A stretch of DNA of 64,000 nucleotides from Chrysoperla carnea (lineage: Eukaryota; Arthropoda; Insecta; Neuroptera; Chrysopidae). Location: positions 21,672,640-21,736,639 of the forward strand of contig NC_058342.1 of the NCBI RefSeq assembly GCF_905475395.1, in the 5' to 3' direction. The translations under genes and the position numbers were made by a program. Positions 33,401 through 45,400 of the stretch are shown here, one piece after another. The notes beneath the pieces were generated by a model that did not search any database, was not told the origin of the DNA, and was given only the letters and a program-made list of their open reading frames with translations. Every line of letters starts with the position of its first letter. The stretch's first letter is position 1.

Positions 33401-36400
33401 TGGGTCATCAACACTGTCTTTACATGGTATTTCAACAATTAACTCAGTCAATTGTTTGTTTTCACTTGTTGTTTTTTCAAAATTTGTTCCTCTTTTTTAA
33501 AAATTTGCATGATTTATGATACAGCCTGTGTTGGAAAGCATTTCTAATAGAGAATCAATGTTAAGGATGTGCGAGCATCAAGGCAATTTTAAATAAAAAG
33601 CTTGGCTTTTATATGAATTTGGATTAAGTCTAAATCAATTCTGAAATTTTTAGGAGGTATTGTCAAAATTTTCCTAATTTATACACTTAAAAAAACGATA
33701 TTTTACCTCGATGAAAAAATTATCGTAGATTTATCGATTATCGTGAATGCTGGATGCTACATCATTCTATATATGAAATTACGCGACGTCTACCATAATT
33801 ATCGTATGAATTTCAATCCTGATTAGCAATGATTTCGAACACAAGCTGTATATCATTATGTAAATAATAAACTTGGGACATAATGTTACATTTATGTGAA
33901 CCATATTTTTAATTTTTTGTGAAAGATAATATGTTTCAAAAGGTCATAATATAAAAGATAAGAACTCTCCCCAAAATTTCAAAAGGAGTGCGCTAGTATG
34001 CGCTATTGAGCTGAAAAAATTAAATATTTTAAAATTTCTGTTTATTTTCAAAAATTTTCTTGCAAAAATTCAGTCTTCTGATATTGTAAATCCTCAAAAA
34101 ACAGCCTGAAGATCGACCTTAAATATCTGGAAATGTTAGAAAATGTTGAGATTTTGGTTTAAGTCACTTGTTTGTTTTCGTTTGTCATTATTATTATTAA
34201 CTATAGAATTTCCATTTTTGGGTTCGATTCAATTTCGAATGATGACACTTTAAAAGCAGCCATGTAATTTTTGATCAATGGCAATGACATTGATTGTCAT
34301 TGATTGACAATGATCAATGACAATCATGAAAAAATTAGAGCTCTGTTACCGAATTGACAAAAAATTAGACATACAGTGTGTGTGTGTGTGTGTGTGTGTG
34401 ACTTGTTACTTTAAGTTGTAATTTGAATGTTAATGTAAAAAAAAAAAAATTTTTATAGAAAAAATGGAGTGGGAGGACATACCAATGAATTGTGTTGAAG
34501 AAAATATACCCAGAGCTCGTGCTGGGCATTGTGCAGTTGGTATCCATACAAGATTGTATATTTGGTCTGGCAGAGACGGGTATCGCAAAGCATGGCATAA
34601 TCAGGTAGTAAGTTTCACCTTGTATTTTATAATCAAAAATATCAATGTGTATATATGTCGCATGATCTGTTTGGACAAAAGCAAACACGGAGAAAATACA
34701 TTCGAAATTATATAAATACAATTCGAAATACTTCGTATGTTTAATGGTATATCGAAATTTTTAGTACCAGTACACTCTAGAAAATTCGTTCTTTTTCACT
34801 TGTCAAAATCATTTCAATTTCAATTAATCTTCTCTCGACTGTAAAGTTAGAAACATTTTCAAAAATTTAATTATAATAATATGCTTTCCATTTATTCTCG
34901 CTTTGATTTCTTTTTAGACCCGAACTCTGTGGTTTATCAAGAAAGACTGACTCAAGTCGCCAAGAGAACCTCCTTTTATACCCTGAGGTTGTTCTAGAGG
35001 CTTCTGGTTAAAAGAATATTCGAGAGAATGGTTTTATTCTATACTATTAGCTTCTATTGTCCTTTTTCTTGTTAGAAAATCGTTAAATTTAGTTTAGAAA
35101 TTTATATCTAGACAGAATATTTTAAGATAAATAACTTACTTTTAACAATAAAACTCTTGAAAACACACTAAACTTGGTTGAAATTAAAAGATTGAAATTT
35201 CGGAAGAAGGCCCAGAAAGTTCGTGTCCAGTTCTGTCTTGATAGTTCTACTGTTTGTCGAGAGATGGCGCTTACAGCTCTCGGCGATCAGTTTAAAGTTG
35301 ATAATGATTATTGTTGTCGGTCTAAACAAATTGTCTAGATCATTTCTAGAATTTTCTAGAAAATTTCGAATCGATTTTGACCGCTACACACATTTTGGAA
35401 CTTTCTAAATCATTCCAGTAATTCGTTCTTTAAATTTCCGAAAAATTACATGAGTAAGAAAAGGACAGATACATATTTTTTCACATTTTTGACACCCACT
35501 TCCACCCACCTCAACCAATCTCTCTTACTTTCATCAGGAAACCAAGGGGATTTACCGCTCCAACGGGAAGTTGATTGGAGATGGTGCTCATAGAGAAAAT
35601 CCTGTCTTCACGTATTAACATTAGCATTATATAATAGATTTAATTTCAATATGATCGATAGAGGCACTTTTTCGACATCATTGTATTAATCTGGCCACCA
35701 TTAATTTAACTTTGGTCTAGTTTTTTTATTTTTATAGGTCAACGATTGTTCTTAGGCGCATCGTATTCAGAAAATACCTCTGATCATTTTGGTACATTTT
35801 TTTTCTAGCGCAAGAAAATTAATTATCATGGTAATAAAGAAAAAATGCATGCATCTTGTAAACCGTTAGAGATAGAACAAAAGTTTAAATGTAAAAGTTA
35901 TTCCTTATAAAAAAAATTAACAACTTTTATTTGAATCATTTTTTCGTTAACATCACTGTTTACTCCTGAGAGTACAACTTACAAAAATACATTGGTGTAC
36001 ATTTTCTCCATAACTATAAAAAAAAGTGTGGTGAAAATTTTCAGGATAACTTCAACTAGTGGTTTTAGGGAACATTCTCGAAAAACAAAACAAAATTTTT
36101 GAAACTATTTTTCTAGAATTTTTTGCCCATTCAATCGAAAGAAAAAAAAAAGCCATTGTAAACCGTTAGAGATAGAACAAAGTCTAAAATTGACTTGGCG
36201 TTCGTATTACCTTAAAGGGTTTCGGTTTATTTTACACCTGTATTTAACACAATCCAAATTGAAAATATTTTGATAAGTTATTTTTTTGGAAATATCTGTG
36301 CGTAAAGACGTAAGATTTCAATGAAAACAATGCGTGAAAAATTTCGTCGTTTGTATTTTTTTTCGGGGTTCATAGAAAAATATAACTTGTACCGTGTTTG

Positions 36401-39400
36401 CTTTTTGACATTTTATGTATCCTATTCCCTATCTCGCCTACTAAAATTAACGACGCTTGCTATTTAACTAATTGAAGTTTTTACAATAACTAATTACATA
36501 TGTCCACAGTTAACAACCCAACCTTTTTACTAAAAGGCGTTGTTGAATTAGCTGCCTTATTCATTCGTAACGTCTAATACAACATTTAATGAACTGGCTG
36601 GCTGTTGCTTAAGCCATTCATACAATAGGGTGATCCTTTGGCAAAATAAAAAATTAGGTGAGATTAGGTTATATTGGCTGTTCACGAAAGACACACTTAG
36701 GCCATAAGCAAAAACTTAAAGTGTAATTACTTGTTAATTAGACTTACGGGATGGAATTCGGAAAAACAACAAACTATTGCTGATAATTAATTTATAAAAA
36801 AAAAGCAAGGCAAGGGGCACGAAGTTCATTAAGGGAGACTTAAAAGAAAAGAAAATTGTAAGGAAGGGCACCACAAGGGGAGCATCAAGTTGATTAACGA
36901 AGACTAAAAAAAAAGGCAAGGCCTAATATTTACATATTTTGCCCATGGGGCCCCATGCCTTTTTCCTTTAATCCGCCACTGGGTTGTAGGCTTAAATTGA
37001 AGGTTTAGTTTACTTTGAAAAAGATTAAGGTTAAATATATTGCTGCTACCAACAAAATTTGGAAATAGGTGTTCATAAAATCACCTAATTAGTCCATTTT
37101 CGGTTTTCGTCCGCCTGTCTGTCCGTCTGGAAACAAGATAACTCAAAAACGAAAAAAGAAATCAAGATTAAATTTTTACAGCGTGCTCTGCACTTGAGGT
37201 CGAGTTCGTAAATGAGCAAATATGTAGTATGTATATTGTTAGTTCCTTTTCAAATATTAAGTTCCTTTTGGTACACAACAATATACAGACACCTATTGTT
37301 TATAATTTAAATTTATACGTTACATATATTATGTATGTGTTTGTTTGTTTATCTTTCTTTATTTACATGACGTTAAAAAAACAAACGAATGCGTAATCGA
37401 CACTGGTATATGACTGACTATACATGGTATTTCAACAATTAATTCAGTCAATTGTTTGTTTTCACTTGTTTAATATAAAGTGAAATTTTATCATTTTTCG
37501 CTGAAATTATAATATATAGCATTTAATCATTCTTATTAAAACTATAATAATTATAATTCATTTAATTTGTAGATAAAATGCCACATCCTACCTGCACGTA
37601 GATCATTATTTCCAAATTTCCGCAAGTTCTATCCTATTATCCTCGATATCCAAAAAAAGAAAACTAGGGTGAGTCATTTAATGTGTTGAGTCAGTAAATT
37701 TTTGAAGAAAAATTAAAATACTAATTTAAAAAAAAAATAATACTAAGTACAAACTTCGTCATGTGTACAAAGATTTTAGTACAAGCTAAGGATTAAATCT
37801 TTCATAAGAACTATTCTAGTACAGTAAAAGATGTTATAAAAATCGGTTAATATAGGAAAATGGAAGAAAATGCTCGCATTTTGCTAAAACCTCATGGAAT
37901 GTATTTCTTGTCAAATATCATTAGTAATGCATGAGTTAGTGGTGCAAATGTTTCTATTTGTTAATAAACAATAAATTGTTAATTCAATCAAACGATCAAT
38001 GTTAAAATTCACTTACAAAATTAGTAATAGACTAAGTTCACCGATATACCAACTGGGCTACCGATGGTATATGTATACAAATATGTTATATATTATAAAA
38101 ATGATCAATAAGTTTATTTCAAACCCTCTGTAAAATAGTAACAATTCATGTAGTTGACACAACCGCACCATTGGCTAGACATGACACTTTATTAGCACGA
38201 TTATATATTCCAACTAAGTACAATTTTATTTTCATCAATAAAATGCATGGCTTTAAACTAAAATCAATCTCTTTCATAGAAGTAATGATTTTTTTTATTT
38301 AACTTCAGTGATTTTGTATCAATGAATTCATATTTTAAATTCAATCCCATTCTATTATAAATAAATATATTTAGCTGTACTTGTTCCAATCATTAGGAAA
38401 TTGTTTGAAAGTATTTTTACTTTATTTCAATATGAAATGGCCAAATTCGGGATGAGGTTATCATTATTTTAATAATTTTTTTAGTATAGGATAGGTTCAA
38501 ATACGTCAAAATTCTATTCCGATATAATCCTTGCTAGAGCAATGTATATTCTCATCGTTATGGGAACTGTATTTATAGATAACCGATTTAAGAAAGATTT
38601 AATCTTCAGTTTCCTACCACTGGTTTTTACAGAGTATTCTTTGATAAAACACATGAACTACAGGTATCAATGTTGTTAAAGAAAAATTTTTTAACTTTAA
38701 ATTCAAAATTTCTATGCTTGATTATTTATTACAGGTGTGTTGTAAAGATTTATGGTATCTGGAAGTTGATAGACCAGCTGCCCCTGGTCGTGTTACACTG
38801 TTTAAAGCTTTGGTAGATCGATTAGAAGTTAATTGGCAGCCACCGCCACAGACAAACACATTTATTTTACAAGTACGTATATTCACAATATTCTATCCAA
38901 TTTCGATAGTCAGACAGTAAAGTTTTAAAAATTGCGGAGAAATCGAAGATGGATAAATATTTTTAGGTCATACTATTCTAAGGAGATGGAAATTGGACCT
39001 TTCACACATCGTCTTTTCATATCTAAATTAATACCTATAATAATTTTATAAACAGGTACAGAAATATGATATGCAAAGTACCACAACCAGAGTCCCATCA
39101 AGTGGAATTCAGCAGCAACAACCGTACATTCCACCTCAGGTACCATCATCTCCAATTGATACAAAACGAAATTTACCTGCTACTGGAACACCTTATCAAC
39201 AAACATCAACAGCATCACCAGTTGGTGTAAAACTTCCTATCACACATAAAATTGTTACACCAATTCTAAAAGAACCTGCTAAACCCAATTCAATACACAT
39301 ACCGACAACGGCTGTGAATGTTGAAGCAAATCAATCACTGCCAGCAAATGTTTTTATGAGTCCACCACAGTCTGTTCAACGACGGCCAAGCATTACTGCA

Positions 39401-42400
39401 GGTAAATATTATCAAAATTTATGGCAACTGGTATGCTATTAGGAAAATAACTTTGTTCTGACAACTCTTACGCTATTTTATCCGTGTTTTAAAAAGAGAT
39501 TTTACCTATATTTCAAATAGCTGTATCTCTGCGAAAAATCATCGAATTTGGAAGCTCAATATATCGTTTAAAAACTTGAACTTTTTAGTTTTGGAATCTA
39601 TTGCTAAAAAATTATCACTCCTTGCCGCTTTGCACGGAGTGTTGAAATGATGAAAAATGTTGTCCCAAAATTTTATATAAAATTAAGGGATTTTACAACA
39701 AATTTGTTAAACCCAGTCGAAAGTTTGTTTATTTTTCTTATAAATGAGCTATAAAAAATTCCCGTACGAGCTTTTTAGATCAGTGTATTCGATTTCTAAG
39801 CAAAATTGACACTTCTGAATTAAAAATCCTGAATAATATTAAAATGAACTTCGTATCGCGTAAACAAAATTTAAATAAAATAACGGGAAAGCACTGTTAA
39901 TTTATTCCAAGATGGGAGGGAAACAATCCGGTTATTCAGAAATGACTGTGTATTTTCAGATGGCCAGAAGTTAATTTTGACTATCATTATCTCGAAAACG
40001 AAGCTTGGAAGATCTTGCATTTATTGAATTTGACTATCTTTATCTCGAATACGAAGTTTGGAAAATATTGCATTTATTGAATTTGACTATCTTTATCTCG
40101 AAAACGATGCTTGGAAGATCTTGTTTCATTGAATTTTCCGAATTCAAATCTTGGGTACTGTATAGAACCTGTATCAAGTTTTGAATTGTATTACGACCAT
40201 GAAAATATTTTTCATTCAATTCTTCTGAAATTATCTGGATACGGTGTCAGGAATTAACTTCGTGATTTTTGGAATTCGCAATTAATTCTTCCTAAATGAC
40301 GTTTTCTATTAAATATCGAGTAAAAACAGCTAAACGTGAAGATTTAGTGAAGTCAATGCTCTCGTCAAGACTTAAAGACATAAAAGGATCGGAGTTGATG
40401 TCAATTTTTTGTTAGCCTGTAATATTTCCGGTTGGTTTCTTCTTCAAAAATTACCCCGCTTGAAACAGTTTACAATACCGAGCAATGAAATTTGTAGTCG
40501 AGTAACTTGCCGCGCTGGTATGACAATTTTTGCCAACATCATAGATAAATAATAAAAAAATAACATCATAGACAATCATAGACGTCGACTGTTTTTCTGT
40601 CTTTCATTGAACTTGCATTCCTTTTGCTCTGGTTCGCTTTTTTTACTAACGGATTGGTGACTTGTTTCTAAATGCCAACTATTTTACAATGTCAAAAAAT
40701 CACTAGCTTTCATTCGTAATATAATACTTTATAGTGAACTTTGTGATCGATGGCGTGTCCAAAATATTTTAATCACATAATCTTTTCTTTTTGATCTTGA
40801 AACTGAGAAAAAATATTCAATAGCTTTTTTTCCGCATAATTATGAGACTCAAAAAGTGATCAGAGAATTTTATTTTATTTTTACAATAATATTTGTATTT
40901 GTATATAAACCTAAAATTGTTTCAGATGGCCAATTAACGGCTGGACCACAATCCGGATCATCATCGCCATCGCAAACAGCAACCAGTATATCACAGGCTC
41001 AACTAATAACAGCTGGTGGATCACCGGTCAAAACTCAAACCGTAACTGTGCCTCGCATTGCGTCTGTACATAATACAGCAACACCAGTGCAAATAACTAA
41101 TGTACCACAATCGTTAGCAAATACAACAACATTTAATAATGTACTAAATAAGACGCGTACAACAAGTGCCGGACAATTTTTGAATTTGTCTGATTTAGTT
41201 ATGTGTAACCCTGCTCAAACAAGTAAGTTTTTTTTCTCAGAATTACTTAAGATAAACGGAGACTGCGGGGATGTGGGGGGATAATAGTATGAGAAGGAGA
41301 CGAAATTGATGGACCGCCGACAATTGAGAGGGTTAGCGACCAAAATGAGCCCCCTCGGATCAAAGTATGACTAAATATCTACAAAATATAAAAAAAATCA
41401 AATATTTTTATTAACTTGCCTGGCAGTTAAGTAGAATTAACATTTGGGGCAGAATAACTATAGACACGACGCTTTATCTCCGTGTAAAAAATTATCTCAA
41501 ACCCCTTTCAATTGAAAAAAGATCAAAACTTATTGAATTTTTTTTTTTTCAGAAACCACAACTGTTCGAATAAAACATCCATCAGTAGTGCCTGTAATTC
41601 GTAGTCCAATAATTGCTCAGCCAACTTCACAAATAAATTCAGCAGGAAATGTTGTAACACCAGTGACAGCTGTAGCATCTGGCACAAAACAAGTAATTTT
41701 AAGACAAACTGTGGCGGCTTCATCAGCATCAACCTCAAATTCATCTCCGTCAACTCAGACACTTGGATTTTCACCAGGTGGACATGTGGTTACCTTAGTC
41801 AAAACGAGTCAAGGCTTACAAGTAACTAATGTAAGTTCAATTCAATAACACTGTATGGCAAATTAAACCAGTCCTGGTATCTTTTTTAAAATAGCTATTT
41901 TCTATAAAATTTATCTTGCTGATCTCGAAAAAAGCAACATAATTTTTCTAACACATCACGTTTTAAATATATGATTTGAAAAATATTTTCATGTATCTCC
42001 ACTTTGTGTTATGGTGGCCACATTAATGAATTGGAAAGATCTAGAACTGTCAGGGAATTGAAATTATACTAGAAAAGTTAAGGAAGTGTCAGGCATGGTG
42101 GCATCTCATTACTGAAAATGGTAGGGAATTCAAAATTACTGCAAAAGTCAGAAATGTTAGGGATTTAGTTTCGTAAAAATGTTATTAAACTTTGAAATAT
42201 TATTTTCTATACGAATTATTTCAGAAAATGGCGCATGTGATTCTTCAGTCATATTTGCTATTACGATTTTCCCTGTTCGTTATTTGTAAAATTTTAGTTT
42301 CACTTTCTTTCAAAACAATTTAAAAGTAATAATTTGCTCAGGGAATTTTTGAATTATTCAATTGAAAAACCTGGAACAGTAAAATAATTTCATTTAAAAA

Positions 42401-45400
42401 AAACAGAGGCCACCATTTATGTAAAGGTTTTTCATCTTTATTTTAAAAATGCAAATTTATATTGAGCTCGGCGTATCAAAGCGAGGAAAGTAACTCGAAA
42501 ATTTTGATGTTTCTATTCTATTTTCTATTCTATTCATGCGAGCTATTTTTATGTTCAAAAAGAAAATTTATGAAAAAAATGGATTTAACTGCAATTAGGT
42601 TAAGGGTTAAGACAAAAGGGACAATTTTACCCCGCAAGAGGCCTCAATACTGTGTTTATTGTGATCAAGGGACTTTCTATTATCATAAACCGCAACGAAA
42701 AAAAAAAAAAAAATGGAACATGCACCGTACTTGCTCAAACAGCCGAACGACTTTAATACACTGTTTGATTTTATGTGTGTTCAAATTGTTATGTTGGCTT
42801 AATGGACCCAATTTATTTTCAAATATTATTAAAGGTACCAAAATCGTGCCACTTAGTATAATTGTTACTCCATCAAATGTTTTAATTAATAAATTTTCAA
42901 ATATTTTGTTTAATAATTTTAGATGCCCAAAGTTAATATTGTGTCTGGAAAAGGTGTACAAACAATTCAACAAGTACAAGGAAAAACAGTTTCTGTTCAA
43001 GGTGCTGGACAAGCTCAAGCTACAGGCCAACAACAAATTGTTAAACTAATAGGTATTTTATTATTTTTTATTTCTAATTTTTTTATAACAAGACGAAAAA
43101 TTGCATTATGTTAATATTTTTTCCAATCCCCGAAATATGTTCCTATTTAAAAGTACATACGAATTTAGGTAAAAATGTTGACATATGACCAAAAAAAATA
43201 CAAAAAAACTCTCGTGAGAATACCCAGAGACTAATTATAATAATAATAATAATGGGGTTTAACCTCCGTTTTTTCAGATAACTGTCTATTACAGAGGCCA
43301 CCCACAGCATTATTCTTTTAATCTTTAATTATTTCATTTTAAACTGCATCCAATATACGATTAAATTTTTATGATGTGAGTGGAGTCTGTTACTTCGTTC
43401 TTATCCAAGCGACGACAGTTATAATTTTAATGCCCACACTGCCGCTGCGTGGATTCGAACTCGCAATCCCCCAGTCGGTAGCCGAACGTTCTAAAGACGA
43501 TTTAGATCATATGGCCATTGAGCCGGATCAGACGCTAATCAAGAAATTTTGCGCCCGTAGGCAGTTTCAAATATTAGCGAAATCCCCTTCTCCCGTAATA
43601 AAAATCTATCAATAAAGGACTTCTTTTTAGTCCACTAGTTTCAAGTTCTCTCGGTCACCTTTATTTATTATTCTCTTTACATTTCTGCATAATATATGGA
43701 AAATAACATAAAATATTTTTGATTTTAGGAAATAAGGTTTTGAAAACTTTACCAGGAAATGTTGTTCAAATGACAAAACCAGGTCAACCAGGAAAAATAG
43801 TTATCTCTAAAGCCGGTGGAAACAATCAAATATTAAATCGTGCTGGCCAACAAGTAATTGTTGTTACAACTGGATCAACGTTACGGACAATTCAGACAGT
43901 TACTACAACAAAAGCCAGTAAGTATTCTACAAAATTTTTTTCTTTTTTTGAAAATGTTTCACAAGATTACTAGTTGAAGCAACGTGCAAATTTTGAACTC
44001 TCTAACTTTTATAGTTTTGGAGAAAATGGACACCAAAGTGTTATCCTAATTTGTTTCTAACAAATCAATATTTTTGTTCTAACAAAAGTTGTTTATTGAT
44101 ATGTATTACATATACACAGAGTATAAAAATGAATAAATCTGGCCGTGTAAATATGGGTTATTTTACAGAGTTTATTGGAAAAATTTACTTAATAATGATT
44201 ACTTTTTTAATAGATACCGGTGTAAATATCATATCGTCTGGTACAAATGCAGGAAATTTAACAAATTTACAATCATCAGTGAAATTAATGGTTGTCTCAT
44301 CCGCTCAATTACAATCAGGAACTGGTGGAAAACCAATAACTATTACAGTACCTGGTAATTCAGCAAAAACAATGACTATACAAAAACCTGGTCAACAACT
44401 TCTTGGATCTGGTGGTATTTTAACAGTACCATCCAATCAAATTATAACAAGTGGTGGAGGACAGGTAATTTAATTATTTTTCAATTCTGTGTCGAAATTT
44501 CGGTTCTTTATAATTTTTCCATGTCCGAATGTCAAAGCTATTTAAATAATTCCATGTCAAAATATTTCAATCCATAAGTTGATAAAAAAAATTTTCGTCA
44601 GTGCCGCTGAGTGAATTTTCGTAGCCGATTGAGGTCCACAAAATCGACCAATGGTTTTCGTCGTATTTGCGAAAATCAAGTTCCTTTTTGCTAAATATGG
44701 TCGAGTAATTTGTTAAAAACTATTTAATTTTTCATAACGCTACCAATCATGTTAGGCAATAAATTTTACAGTTATAAAATTATGAAAACTGATAATATTA
44801 TTATTTTGATGAAAAAATATTTTATTTAAAAAAAGAAATAAAAGGCCAAGAAATCGTTAAACGTCCCAAGTTTGTAACGCTTAAAAATAATGATGCTAGG
44901 AAAAAAATTTTGTCATAGGTGTTCACTAAATCACCTAATTAGTCTATTTCCGGTTGTCCGTCCGTCCGTCCGTCTGTGGACACGATAACTCAAAAACGAA
45001 AAAAGATATCGAGCTGAAATTTTTACAGCGTACTCAGGACGTAAAAAGTGAGGTCAAGTTCGTAAATGAGCATCATAGGTCAATTGGGTCTTGGGTTCGT
45101 AGGACCCATCTTGTAAACCGTTAGAGATAGAACAAAAGTTTAAATGTAAAAAATGTTCCTTAAATTAAACAACTTTTGTTTGAAACATTTTTTCGTAAAC
45201 ATCACTGTTTACCCGTGAGGGCGCCAATTAGGCGGAAATTTTATAATATGTACTATACTTGATTATCAGTTATGTATGTGTCACATGTTTGTATGTGTAA
45301 TGTGATAAAGAAATCAACACTGACTATGCATGGTATTTCAACAATTAACTCAGTCAATTGTTTGTTTTCACTTGTTAATTCTGTGTTGAATATAACAGAG

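Noticed and set aside
42462-43049. 195-codon plus frame in HCF intron 8
   Set aside because: It is intronic, overlaps HCF exon 9 in another frame, and most of it is low complexity; only the shared Cys segment (42605-42765) is worth noting.
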